Below, one piece after another: positions 40,601-48,074 of a DNA stretch of 64,000 nucleotides. Location: positions 62,001 through 126,000 of the forward strand of contig NZ_JAMYFE010000027.1 of the NCBI RefSeq assembly GCF_024129865.1, in the 5' to 3' direction. The translations under genes were made by a program, and so were the position numbers. Under the pieces are notes generated by a model. That model was not told the DNA's origin and did not search any database. It worked only from the letters and a program-made list of their open reading frames with translations. The DNA is from Stieleria tagensis. Its GTDB lineage: Bacteria > Planctomycetota > Planctomycetia > Pirellulales > Pirellulaceae. Position 1 is the stretch's first letter. Each line of letters opens with the position of its first letter.

Positions 40601-43600
40601 ATCAGGGGCGAGGCATCGATATCGATACGAACCAAAACGTCCATCTGGGCATTCAGTTCGCTGGCACCGTCGATTTTGATCCCTCCGAGGGAATTGTTAG
40701 CCGCACGCCTAATGGCGTCTTTGACGCCGCGATCTGGGGTCTGAACCCCAATGGTGACTTTCTGCACGCGACCGCCTTCGGACATGCATCGGATTCGAAC
40801 ACGCCCTTTGCCGTGGTGGTCGACGACCAGATGAACGTCTACTCCGCCGGGCAATTCACTGGATCGGGTGACTATGACCCAACCGCCGGCACAGAGAACT
40901 TGGTGAATCAAGGCGGGACCGATGGATTCCTAACCCGTTTTCAACTCTCCAACGCCCTGCAATCCGTGCAACTGATTGCCGCCCCTGAGTTGGATTTTGG
41001 TGACGCACCATCCGCGCCGCAGTCCGGTTTTGCGTCTAGCTACCCAGTCACTCTGGCCGAAGACGGGGCACGCCATAGCACCAGCCCCACAGGGCCACGA
41101 CTGGGACCGAACTTGGATACAGAGAGTGACGCAGTGGCATCCGCACTGGCTGATGCCGACGATTTGACAGGTGCGAACGACGATGAAGACGGTGTGACGT
41201 TCACGACCGCACTCTTCACTTCCGCCACGGCATCGTCGACTGGAATGGTCGGCGTGAACTTGCAAAACGCAGATTCGGCATCGAATCGGTTGGACGCTTG
41301 GATCGATTTCAACCGCGATGGCGACTGGGATGACAGTGGCGAACAGATCTTCAACAGTTTTGATCTTGGCACAGCCAACGGCTTTCAATCGCTGCCGTTT
41401 ACGGTCCCCCAGGACACCGGATCCAACGTTGTCAGCGGAACGACGTTTGCAAGGTTCCGCTTGAGTACCGCCGGTGGACTTTCTGTGACAGGCGCTGCGC
41501 CCGATGGCGAAGTCGAAGACCATCTTGTTCGTCTTGTGGGGGCAGATCCGTTTGTGGTCGACACATTGGTCGATGAATCGGACGGGGATTATTCGTCAGG
41601 CGATTTTTCTTTGCGGGAAGCGATCGAGTTGGCCAACGATCGCCCCGGTCTTGATGCGATCGAGTTCTCACCCGCTCTTTTGGGTCAAACCATCGTCCTG
41701 GGCGGGACGCATTTAAACATCACCGGTGATTTGAATTTGTCGGGGCCGGGCGCATCGCAATTGACGCTCAGCGGCAGCGCAGGTCAGCGAGTGTTGCGAG
41801 TTGGTGGCGGAGCCGATGTTGTCATCGATGGGTTGACGATCAGTGACGGCAATCTGTCCGGCCAACATGGCGGCGGTATTTTTTCGCAAGGCAATCTGGA
41901 GCTTCGCAATAGCGTCGTCACAGCCAACCAAATCACCGATGGCTTGGGTGGGGGGATCTATCAGAGCGGTGGATCATTGACTCTGGTCGACTCGGTGGTT
42001 TTCGATAACTCCGTCTCCGGTAACCTCTTCTCTGGTGGCGGGATCATGGCGGTGAACAGTGATGTCACAATCCTCAGCAGCTTGATCGACGGGAACCAGA
42101 CCGCGGGGTCGAGCATTGGTGGTGGTGGGATTTCCACCCATCGAGGTTCGTTGGTGATCACCAACAGTACCATTTCCAACAATAGCAACACCGGCATGTC
42201 CACCGACGGCGGTGGCATCCTCGTCAAACGCGGCGATCTGGAAATCAGCGGCAGCACAGTTTCCAGCAACTCAACCGGGCTGTCCGGTGGAGGCGTTTTG
42301 TTCGAATCCGGTGGTGATTCGGTCAGCGCGATCGTTCGCAACTCGACGCTGTCGGGAAACCAAGCCGGACTTGGCGGTGGCATTGCCAACCAAGGCGGGA
42401 CGGTGACGATTGAACAATCAACGATCACAGCCAACGTTTCTGGCACCGGAGCGGGATTGGTGATGCCGACCTTTGGCGACCCCGGCACAACGATTCTGTA
42501 CGGAACGATTTTGTCCGGCAACATCGGTCCCGATGTGGAACGATTCTCGGGAACGTTTGGCCACGCGTTAAACAGTTTGGGATTCAATTTGATCGGTACC
42601 GGGAACACGCTTGAATCATTTGACCAATCATCGGATCAAACCGGGGTCACGGATCCGGGACTAGCCCCACTCGCCGACAATGGCGGGCCGACGTTCACTC
42701 ACGCTCTGTTGTCCAACAGTCCTGGACGTGATGCAGCGGCAACAAGTTCCCCGCTGTCGTTTGACCAGCGGGGGCAGGGATTCCAGCGACAAGTGGGATC
42801 GCGAGTTGATATCGGTGCCTTTGAAATTCAGCCCACGGTTGTGACCGTCAGTGTGTCTCCAGACGAAATCGATGAAAATGCGACTGGTTTGTTTGTGTTT
42901 ACATTTACACGTAGCAACACGGATGCTTATTCGCCAGCGTTGACCGTGCCTTTCTCGCATGTCGGTTCCGCCACGTCGGGACTGGACTACGTCGCCAGTC
43001 AATACGATTCGATTGAATTTCCAGTCGGTGAAAGTACGGTCACAGTGACCGTTGATCCCACCGCCGACGCCGTGGTGGAACCCGATGAAACGGTTGAGTT
43101 GGCGATCGAGCCAGGAAGCGGTTACATCGTCGGTGTAGAAAGTTCAGCGACCGGGATCATTCGCAACGATGACACCGCGGGGCCGACACCACATGTGGAA
43201 CAGGTGGTGTACTTCAATCAGGATCCGGACGACGAGATGAACTTCAGCTTGGACGCCAGCGGTCAGCGTTCGATCATCCGCCGTATCCAAGTCGTTTTCA
43301 GTGGCCCTGTCTCGGTTCCCTTGGGAGCCGTCAACGACGATAGCTTCTTAGTCGAATCAATCGAGGGGCAAACGACCGGAACGCGAGTGGGGCTGGAGGT
43401 GATTCAATCTGAATTGGTGGCCGGCAAACAAATCGTGGTACTGAAATTCACCGGCAAAGATCTGATCGAATCGGTGTCACGAAAGAAACAGGGCGAGCAG
43501 GCGATGTTGATCGACGGCCAATACCGATTCACGATCGATGGAGCCAAGTTAAACCTGGATGCCAACGGATCGGATTTTGGTGTTGCAGCGGTCGACGACT

Positions 43601-43776
43601 TCTTCCGACTGTTCGGTGACGCCGACGGTGATGGTGACGTCGATAGCACTGACAACCAGCAATTCATGGACTTTTATACGCAAGGAGACTTCAACAGCAT
43701 CTTTGATTTTGATGCCAACGAGCGCAACCGTTCCAAAGACCGCACCGAGTTTCTGAAACGGTTGGGCGCACGCTAG
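31642..43776 (+). CDS. Giant secreted modular protein (metalloprotease, Calx-beta, delta-60, GEVED, CSLREA, SBBP, dockerin-like)
   Basis: This protein has 4044 residues. The N-terminus is basic and carries LTTEALERRIVLSA, an LEPR-XLL-type tag. A reprolysin-like metalloprotease follows (HEFGHQFDANH at 187-197, Met-turn TLMSYAG). Further domains, in order: Calx-beta (about 506-626); a repeated unknown domain (about 628-813 and 934-1128) with beta-sandwich repeats between and after; delta-60 repeats (about 1362-1730, e.g. LPDGKVLAASEG); GEVED (about 1750-1928); CSLREA plus parallel beta-helix (about 1931-2367); Calx-beta (about 2372-2488); SBBP propeller (about 2643-3103, IDSQGNVYVTGFF); a second GEVED (about 3117-3300) and CSLREA/beta-helix (about 3304-3730); Calx-beta (about 3733-3846); and a dockerin-like calcium pair (about 3992-4042, GDADGDGDVDSTD). 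It is probably a cell-surface or released adhesin/protease. Confidence 0.93.
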   Translation: MAGKSFNRRWKHNPTRQPIRRRKLTTEALERRIVLSATIGNNTAVGSEMQNFRLAIAATAEYTALMGGQAQALTAIETFVDQVNEIFEPELSIHFDLVSGTNTIFTDSSTDGYTNGNVGDMLNQNTAILDGILGNSGYDIGHVFGSAMSGGQGLATLGSAGNGSFKGRGASISSNPQGPSWVNLVAHEFGHQFDANHTFNANAFGSTSGSRNAANAYEPASGSTLMSYAGIAGDSSGNDNLQSSPDSYFHAASFEDIQQHIASVATPFSTTPISNGVPTIDGGADYTIPAGTPFQLTAAGSDADAGDTLTYTWEQLDLGPAMSLPITDNGSSPLFRSFLPSESPTRVFPRLSDLADNVNTAAIGEALPTTTRDLNFRASVRDSQGGVNSDDVLISVVDTGTPFAITSPNTAVNWSGGTSQTIVWSVAGTNAGSINVATVGIDLSLDGGVTYPFVLDPATPNDGSYTLNVPNIDATEARLRVRANGNVFFDISDANFTITANAGGAGISISESDGSTSVSEDGVIGGAGSDSYTLALNTPPSGSVEITVVADGQTEVSLDGVAFASSVVINKSDISSSTVFIRGLDDTLAEGIHSGAITQSVTASSDPNYPVGTLINPVSVSIADDELQPVIGVDFDRENQTSPQNWTRLSEVFGGTTSDLIREDGLITGVGLVLEVEGSTGLNLSSPSNVPFHSPSLAGIDGNHLAAESLTLTWTGLNAGEDYNLYLLETENFSDSVQQQLVINGAVYPAPFTQDTSAIGNGLLVNSGLADSAKPLESDAVIAQADANGEIRIAVTGIADSFAMLAGAAIQQVGPDVAGFSVIQSGGSTQVSENGTTDTIDVVLKTPPTGTVVIDISSSDNGEAITSPNALSFNSSNWNIPQAVTVTGVDDSDGDGPTSLTLLFAIDTGLTTDPVYDLVGDRMLDALNQDNEFLPLIGVDFEWNSQPNFSPQNWNLVDAPFFGPYENLVNESGNSTSIDLDVTFPGSGGVAAYDSSAISTLPDHSPSLAELSGGWYRNEGMTLTWSDLTPNTEFNVWLFAAWPYANPTAQTVTISGAAAGQSPFSMPHAPGVLLVNDSAADPARMLVDDAVHATSDSFGEIQITVFADAGGQYAVLSGAAIQEIAAAPPVTANLSVTSNGSESGPEHIVYTVTLDQPNTSGSAITFDLDDLGTGTATAGSDYTAIAGSAQISVANGQTSGSLTVTVIDDGDEESIETVDVQISNPSDAAIALGVTTASASILDNDGRPALTVQIADSEFSEADGDAATTVTITRNTDTSAALDVVLTSSDGSEAVVQTSATIPAGQASVTVDIDAVDDSAADGTQTVTITASALGGSISYGVAEPDDTFGFFGQVPLQLETLYQPPQAAIAVLPDGKVLAASEGANSNEIRLSRTLADGTLDTAFGPNGLLHRVIGANNPIPTAMVVQPDGKILVGGVFASGVLASFLVRLNPNGSLDTSYGNSGLALIDSAGSLAIEALDVTPDGKVVAAVSSTNSNLFGVMRVNADGRLDLSFGQNAVADYAHLSADAVDLKSLPDGDVLLLGNSGFDATILRMQSDGSLDPNFGNQGVTSVYHPTAEITFEAMQLAADGSIVMAGTALENFQRDFVVVRLSADGSTDTNFAVDGFAFADIDGSPWDYVSSLQIQVDGKIVAIGHTDGFSSDELALARFNVDGSLDNSFFGDGTYTRGFGTSTDQRALGSALDASGRLHLLAGNDSDIRIFALALGVIPFSGSDDVDVSDDDGSSTLDFGDAPSAAQSGFAFSYPVVGTASHNLSAGGPTLGPLAEADVAGVNSAGAVFDDNNGSDDEDGVVFVGQLVASGTQSSTASVVVELQNANPSSNRLDAWIDFNRDGDWVDAGEQIFANFDLGTANGQQILDFTIPQDLGPNIVSGDTYARFRVSSAGGLGVTGAASDGEIEDHAVTLVSADPFVVDTLTDESDGDYSPGDFSLREAIELANARVGADEIQFSPSLSGGTITLTLDQLLVNDDLSIIGPGAADLTISGNNAFRVLDLQLAPDVTLQGLTIADGLTAVPGQAGGGIRSTGNLEVRESVITGNATIGGSADGGGIYQVGGSLTVIDSVVSNNSTTGQSSFGGGISANSGSVELVRSTIEGNSIDAGTNVGVGGGVVVIFGDATIEQSTIANNVNLGVGSVGGGLVVSAGSLNLVDSTVSNNSSTGSGGGVYFGANPQTATISNSTISGNSAVDGDGGGLLIYQGAVSILHSTVTANSAPQGRGSGVASYSDGTAISDTVLISTIVAGNANSDVDNIIVGGGAATISSGDFNLIGDGNAASAFIGGSDQTAVSDPGLAALADNGGPTQTHALQTGSPAIDAGDTTATLSLDQRGPGFPRLVGSRVDIGAFELEQDAQLSIAATDAVKLEGNAGTTAFTFTVTRTGDTNGADNVAYSVTGTGGDPADADDFGGSLPTGVVNFADGESSQIITIDVSGDILVESDEGFTVTLSDPSVDAVITNAMAEGLIENDDVAPNVGPVVDLPSPPLIVNEGDAPLLVDPLATVTDVDSIDLDGGSLTVDWVTGAAIGEQLSIRNQGTAAGEIGVSGSSVTFGGTMIGTVSGGIDGAALVVDLNAAASQPAVQALVRNLTYQNTASNPTLLPRQIAVIVDDGDGGVSRTVNQQVQFGFAFGLGGIGYDQASSIDIDSQGNVYVTGFFQQTVDFDPGPGVVERTSVIASRDDIFVASYDPDGSLRWVHRFGNNQNDKGHAISVDEEGNVYVVGTFAETIDFDPGPGTANLTAIGVDEGFVLKLDSDGQFLNAGSIGGIPYNVLAESGDVFVTGPFGGTQDFDPGPGQTTLTSTTGAVDSFVLKLDDQLNFGWAKSIRTVSGRGAWANGIATDSTGNVFVVGDMNGTIDMDPGAGETTLSTATTNAFDLDIYVLKLDSNGDFQWARHWGENEFDTGQDIAVDDSGNVYTTGYYKLTGGGLVDFDPGPGVTQLTNAGGWDAFVSKLDSSGNFLWAHGVGTSGVDQGRGIDIDTNQNVHLGIQFAGTVDFDPSEGIVSRTPNGVFDAAIWGLNPNGDFLHATAFGHASDSNTPFAVVVDDQMNVYSAGQFTGSGDYDPTAGTENLVNQGGTDGFLTRFQLSNALQSVQLIAAPELDFGDAPSAPQSGFASSYPVTLAEDGARHSTSPTGPRLGPNLDTESDAVASALADADDLTGANDDEDGVTFTTALFTSATASSTGMVGVNLQNADSASNRLDAWIDFNRDGDWDDSGEQIFNSFDLGTANGFQSLPFTVPQDTGSNVVSGTTFARFRLSTAGGLSVTGAAPDGEVEDHLVRLVGADPFVVDTLVDESDGDYSSGDFSLREAIELANDRPGLDAIEFSPALLGQTIVLGGTHLNITGDLNLSGPGASQLTLSGSAGQRVLRVGGGADVVIDGLTISDGNLSGQHGGGIFSQGNLELRNSVVTANQITDGLGGGIYQSGGSLTLVDSVVFDNSVSGNLFSGGGIMAVNSDVTILSSLIDGNQTAGSSIGGGGISTHRGSLVITNSTISNNSNTGMSTDGGGILVKRGDLEISGSTVSSNSTGLSGGGVLFESGGDSVSAIVRNSTLSGNQAGLGGGIANQGGTVTIEQSTITANVSGTGAGLVMPTFGDPGTTILYGTILSGNIGPDVERFSGTFGHALNSLGFNLIGTGNTLESFDQSSDQTGVTDPGLAPLADNGGPTFTHALLSNSPGRDAAATSSPLSFDQRGQGFQRQVGSRVDIGAFEIQPTVVTVSVSPDEIDENATGLFVFTFTRSNTDAYSPALTVPFSHVGSATSGLDYVASQYDSIEFPVGESTVTVTVDPTADAVVEPDETVELAIEPGSGYIVGVESSATGIIRNDDTAGPTPHVEQVVYFNQDPDDEMNFSLDASGQRSIIRRIQVVFSGPVSVPLGAVNDDSFLVESIEGQTTGTRVGLEVIQSELVAGKQIVVLKFTGKDLIESVSRKKQGEQAMLIDGQYRFTIDGAKLNLDANGSDFGVAAVDDFFRLFGDADGDGDVDSTDNQQFMDFYTQGDFNSIFDFDANERNRSKDRTEFLKRLGAR

Positions 43777-43780
43777 AGGG

Positions 43781-43844
43781 GAGTTGACGTGGGAGGTGGA
43801 TCGCAACCCGACGCGTGGGTGAGTGATCGCGACTACGTCAACTC
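43781..43844. repeat. Inverted repeat at the junction of two convergent genes
   Basis: GAGTTGACGT (43781-43790) and its exact reverse complement ACGTCAACTC (43835-43844) flank a 44-base spacer containing the whole gap between the giant gene and the DUF1552 gene. The right arm covers the last codons of DUF1552. No T tract follows, so a terminator role is uncertain. Confidence 0.5.
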
Positions 43845-45188
43845 GCTCAATGGGCCGGTGGAGTCTCCGAATCGATCGGTCTGAACACCGAATTGGTTGA
43901 GCATGCTGACGAACAGGTTTGACATCGGTTGCTTGGCAGCTTGCAGATAGCGTCCGGTCTGCAGGGCCCCGCCGGCATGTCCTGCCAGTACGACCGGAAG
44001 GTTGTCGTGCGTGTGACGGTTTCCATCGGCGATCGCTCCGCCGTAAACAATCATTGAATTGTGTAACAGCGAATTTCCGTCAATGTCCTGAATCTGTTCC
44101 ATTCGCTCTAAGAATCGGGCGAAGGATTGCGCGTAGTATCGATCGATGGCCGCCACTTTCTTGGCAAACTCTGGCTTGCGTTGGTTGTGAGTCATGTAGT
44201 GATGGCCTTCTGCGATTCCCAACGATGGAAAACTGCGATTGCTTCCGTCATGGGCTAACAACAACGTGCCGATTCGAGTCGCATCGGTCTGAAAGGCCAG
44301 GATCAACATGTCGTACATCATGTCCATGTGTTCGGCAAAGTCCTGCGGGATACTCGCGGCAGGAGTGGCAGCATCGGTCGTCGGTGGACGGCGAAACCGC
44401 TCTGCCGCTTTCAGTCGCCGTTCCATCTCGCGGATGACTTCGGTGTATTGTTCAAACTTGGATCGATCATAGGCTCCAAGTTGTTTTTCAACCGAACGAG
44501 TTTCCTCCATGACAAAATCTAGCACGCTACGATCCGATGCCTGACGCATCAGGTAGTTCTGCTGGCGCTGCTTTCTCGTCCCGGATCCGAACAATCGTTC
44601 GAACACTTGGCGTGGTCGGGATTCCGCCGCAACGGGCGTCGTCGACGAACTCCAGGAGATGTTGTATTGGTAGGCGCATGCGTAGCCAGAATCACAGTTG
44701 CCCGATTTTCGGATCACATCGGACGTCAGTTCCAGACTGGGAAGGCGAGTCTGGTGGCCCCATATCTGCGCCGCACGCTGGTCGATCGAGACACCTAAGT
44801 GAATGTCACTGCCAGCGGTCTTTCTTGCTCGCATGCCAGTCAGGAAGGTGGCGTTGGCACGGGCGTGGTCACCACCGCCATCGGCCCCGGAGGTTGCGTT
44901 GAAGTGATCGAGCCCCCCGATCACTTGAAAATGTTCCTTGACCGACTGCAACGGTTGCAGCGTCTCACTCAACTCAAACTGATCCGTTGGGAACCAATGA
45001 TCCTGTTGCACACCATTGGGAATACTCATGAACGCCATTCGCAGTGGCGTTCCATTGGCAGTGGTCGCCTGGCCCGGACGACTGTTCGGAATTTCTGCGG
45101 ATGCATGTCGCGGGATCAGGGATGACAGTGCCGGCAGCGCGACCGTGACACCCGTTCCTTTCAAAAGCCGTCGTCGATTGATCTTCAT
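43833..45188 (-). CDS. DUF1552 family protein with twin-arginine signal
   Basis: A 451-residue exported protein. The N-terminus MKINRRRLLKGTGVTVALPAL is a twin-arginine signal (RRRLLKG, hydrophobic stretch, ending near ASA). The body matches the DUF1552 family of planctomycetes and other bacteria: FMSIPNGVQQDHWFPT, GLDHFNATS, ARANATFLTG, SIDQRAAQIWG and NSMIVYGGAIADGNRHTHDNLPVVLAG, which resembles alkaline-phosphatase-fold metal sites. It is nearly always encoded beside a DUF1592 cytochrome-like protein, as here, with ATGA overlap. The biochemical role is not established; a periplasmic redox or hydrolytic step is a common guess. Confidence 0.9.
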   Translation of the reverse strand: MKINRRRLLKGTGVTVALPALSSLIPRHASAEIPNSRPGQATTANGTPLRMAFMSIPNGVQQDHWFPTDQFELSETLQPLQSVKEHFQVIGGLDHFNATSGADGGGDHARANATFLTGMRARKTAGSDIHLGVSIDQRAAQIWGHQTRLPSLELTSDVIRKSGNCDSGYACAYQYNISWSSSTTPVAAESRPRQVFERLFGSGTRKQRQQNYLMRQASDRSVLDFVMEETRSVEKQLGAYDRSKFEQYTEVIREMERRLKAAERFRRPPTTDAATPAASIPQDFAEHMDMMYDMLILAFQTDATRIGTLLLAHDGSNRSFPSLGIAEGHHYMTHNQRKPEFAKKVAAIDRYYAQSFARFLERMEQIQDIDGNSLLHNSMIVYGGAIADGNRHTHDNLPVVLAGHAGGALQTGRYLQAAKQPMSNLFVSMLNQFGVQTDRFGDSTGPLSELT

Positions 45189-47683
45189 GGGTGGATGTCC
45201 GTGGTTGTCAGTTGAAAACGTTGTTTTTGAAATGGTGCGGATTGGACAATGCCCTGCAACAAAATACTAAACCTGCCGCCGTTTTGTTCCAGCGAATCGA
45301 CAATCAAATCAATCGCTTGTTGGTCGGAATACTCGACTCCACGCCCGAGTGCATAGGTCAGCATCTTCTCCGTAATACAACGATAGATTTCGCTGGCATG
45401 GTTTTCGGCGAGGATGCGTTTGAGCTGGCGGATGTCTCGGAATTTTTCGCCGGTGATCAATTCGCCGGATGGATCGATAGGGTGACCGTTATCCGTTTCC
45501 CGCCAAATTCCCAAAGCGTTAAAGTTTTCGAGCGCAAACCCAGGTGGATCCATCCGCGCATGACACGATGCACACAACGATGACTCGCGGTGCGCCGCCA
45601 GCAGTTCTCGCAGGGTTGGTTCGCGGTCGCCAAATCGGTCGGCCGAATCGTTCAGATCGGGAACTCCGGGCGGGGCCGGTGCGGCGGGTGTCCCCAGCAA
45701 GTTCTCCAGGATAAACAATCCGCGTTTAACGGGTGATGTGCGTGTCGGATTCGACGTCACAATCAACATGGATGCCTGAGTCAACAGGCCACCACGGGGG
45801 CTGTTAGGGGGCAGCGTGACCGATCGCATTTTGTCTCCGTCAACTCCGTCGATCCCATAGTGCTCCGCCAAATCTTGGTTCAGGAATGTGTAATCGCTGT
45901 CGATCAATTCCAACAGGCTTCGATCTTCGCGAAACAGCGATTCGACGAACATTTCTGTTTCCTGCTTCATCGCCTCCTTCATCGGGCTACTGAACTGATC
46001 GGCAATTGCGCGGAGCTCTCGATAGCGTTTCTGCAATTGCGTCCACTCGGGATTGGCCTCGTCGTCTTGATCGGTCGACTGTAGCACTCGTCGTCGACTG
46101 CGCAGGCTGTCGTATTCCTCTCTGACTCCCATCACGACCAACGGATCAATCTGGACCTTGATCACATCTCGGGTCTGCAACCACTGGCCCACAAAATTTT
46201 CTAACAACGCATCGCTCCGCCGGTCGGCCGTCATTCGCCGGATCTGTTCGGGAAGTCGTTTCCGCAACTGGCCCGAACTGGCCAGGTCAACCAGTTCATC
46301 ATCCGGCATGGTTGACCATAGAAAGTAGGACAGTCGTGATGCCAACGCTAATTCGCTGATCGGACCCCAGGGCCTGGTTGATGACGTCTTTGTAGTTTCC
46401 AAGTGAAACAAGAACCGTGGCGAACTCAGCACCGCCACCATGGCTTGCCCGATGCCTTGTTCAAAGGAGCGTTGGGGCGATGAATACTCCAGTTCGGCAA
46501 TCTGCACCAAGCGATCGATCGTCGCGGAGGACACCTCGCTACGAAACGCCCTCTCTGCGAATTGCCGGAGAACTTCTCTTGCATATTCCTGACGCTCGGT
46601 TGGGTCGACCGGGGGTGAATCTCGGGGGAAGAATCGAGCGTAGTTCGGCGGATGTACCAGTCGGTCGGTTTCGGCTGGTCCCTCGACATGGATCGATACG
46701 ATATCAAACCGCACCGACGTTGAACGCTCCGATTTCTCCTTGGGACGCTCTTGAGGTCGCATCGGTTTGACTTCGAATGCCAGTTCATGCTTTCCTGGCT
46801 GCAATGTCTTGTCGTAGTGAAACCGCAAATGCTTGCCAGATTCCCAACCGCACTCTTGCAAGAAACTCTGCTCGCGATCGATAAAAAAACGCAGCGTATA
46901 GCGAGCGGGATCAAAATCGAAGGATCCTTGTAGACTGATATCCAAATCAATTCCGTAGTGTCCCGCTTCGTCAACGGTGAAGTCACATTTAATCCGCTGT
47001 GGTTTGGTGCCGCTGACCGTGTTCTTGATCGGACTTCCTGATCGATCGACAAAGTCTTCTGTCTCGAATGTCAGAACGGGAACGATTTTTGTTTGCGTGG
47101 GTACGGCTTCGGAAACAATCTCGCGCGCCGCCGCAAGATACTTTTCCATCAGCAACGGAGAAAACGAGAGTGCGTCGCCGATATTGTCAAACCCATGCCC
47201 GGAATCGTCGGCAGGAAAGGAAAGTTTGGCATTAAACGAAATCCCCATCAAATCGTTGATCGTGTTTTCGTATTCCGTGCGGTTGAGTCGACGAACGGGC
47301 AGTCGTCCGGGGTCAGGATCATCGGAATCGATCAAAAATACATCCGATTTCACCCAGCTTGCGATCGATTCGATTTGCGCAGTGCTGGGGCGTGATTCAC
47401 CAGGCGGAGGCATCACGCCCGAGCGAAGATTCTTGAGCACCTTCCACCACAATTCTGGATGTTGCCGCGCGGCGGTGATCTCGAAGGCTTCCTCGAAGGA
47501 AAAATCTCCTTCGTCGCCTCCATCGCCGTGACAGTCAAAACAGAAACTGCGGACCAGATCTTGTGCAGGGCTCGGTTCAGCGCTTGCCGCAGGAGTGACC
47601 AACAGACCGATCGCTAGAAGCAAGGTCCAGCCAGCTAGAGAAGAATGGAAACAATGGCCCAAAGGGCTGCGAAATTTAATCAC
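45185..47683 (-). CDS. DUF1592/DUF1588-family cytochrome c-domain protein
   Basis: An 832-residue exported protein. A signal peptide (GWTLLLAIGLLVTPAASA) precedes a heme-binding cytochrome c-like domain with CFDCH (near residue 48) in the planctomycete PSD1 style. The remainder fits the multi-domain DUF1587-DUF1592-DUF1588-DUF1585 architecture: RRLNRTEYENTINDLMGI (DUF1587), LASRLSYFLWSTMPDDELVDLASSG (DUF1592), PRGGLLTQASMLIVTSNPTRTSPVKRGLFILENLLGTP (DUF1588, a second CASCHARMDPPGFALENF heme site) and a C-terminal DUF1585 region. It may pass electrons to or from the DUF1552 partner. Enzyme activity and substrate are unproven. Confidence 0.9.
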   Translation of the reverse strand: MIKFRSPLGHCFHSSLAGWTLLLAIGLLVTPAASAEPSPAQDLVRSFCFDCHGDGGDEGDFSFEEAFEITAARQHPELWWKVLKNLRSGVMPPPGESRPSTAQIESIASWVKSDVFLIDSDDPDPGRLPVRRLNRTEYENTINDLMGISFNAKLSFPADDSGHGFDNIGDALSFSPLLMEKYLAAAREIVSEAVPTQTKIVPVLTFETEDFVDRSGSPIKNTVSGTKPQRIKCDFTVDEAGHYGIDLDISLQGSFDFDPARYTLRFFIDREQSFLQECGWESGKHLRFHYDKTLQPGKHELAFEVKPMRPQERPKEKSERSTSVRFDIVSIHVEGPAETDRLVHPPNYARFFPRDSPPVDPTERQEYAREVLRQFAERAFRSEVSSATIDRLVQIAELEYSSPQRSFEQGIGQAMVAVLSSPRFLFHLETTKTSSTRPWGPISELALASRLSYFLWSTMPDDELVDLASSGQLRKRLPEQIRRMTADRRSDALLENFVGQWLQTRDVIKVQIDPLVVMGVREEYDSLRSRRRVLQSTDQDDEANPEWTQLQKRYRELRAIADQFSSPMKEAMKQETEMFVESLFREDRSLLELIDSDYTFLNQDLAEHYGIDGVDGDKMRSVTLPPNSPRGGLLTQASMLIVTSNPTRTSPVKRGLFILENLLGTPAAPAPPGVPDLNDSADRFGDREPTLRELLAAHRESSLCASCHARMDPPGFALENFNALGIWRETDNGHPIDPSGELITGEKFRDIRQLKRILAENHASEIYRCITEKMLTYALGRGVEYSDQQAIDLIVDSLEQNGGRFSILLQGIVQSAPFQKQRFQLTTTDIHP

Positions 47684-48074
47684 GAACGAATCTCAACGCC
47701 TTGTTTCTTGACAAACCGGATTGACACATCGCGTTATCATACCCGACCGAATTCATCGACGCGAATAGACTCACCAGTAGGCCAGGTGCAACCTGGCGCA
47801 TCTGATTGGTGAATCCAAACGCCAAGTGGTAGCTTTTGACGTTGAGGCTTCTAAAGCCCAGCGGGCGACAAGATGTATGCCCGCAGCGCACGCCCAATGG
47901 CATCTAACTCGTAGCGGCACGGCGCAAGCCGTCCGGTGTTGTTAGTCGAAAAGCAGTTTGAAATACCAAAGGGCTTGCGTCCTGCTGCTAACAAAAATGG
48001 CCGTTGGGTAGCGTCGGGTTGCGTTAAGAAAGCAGCTTGAAACGTTGCATCGGACGTCGTCATGGCAGATGCTG
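47684..48074. other. Intergenic region with hairpins between DUF1592 and tssH
   Basis: These 391 bases contain two simple hairpins: GCCAGGT-GCA-ACCTGGC (47781-47797) and a GCAA-looped stem ACGGC-GCAA-GCCGT extended by CGG/CCG (47915-47935). The string CCCAGCGGGCGACA near 47858 matches the repeats at 4.3-4.7 kb. Neither hairpin has a T tract. Open frames here look non-coding. The DUF1592 promoter should lie just right of 47683. Confidence 0.6.

Noticed and set aside
47781-47797. Hairpin as tssH or DUF1592 terminator
   Set aside because: Short stem, no T tract on either strand, and it lies upstream of DUF1592 rather than at a gene end for that strand.
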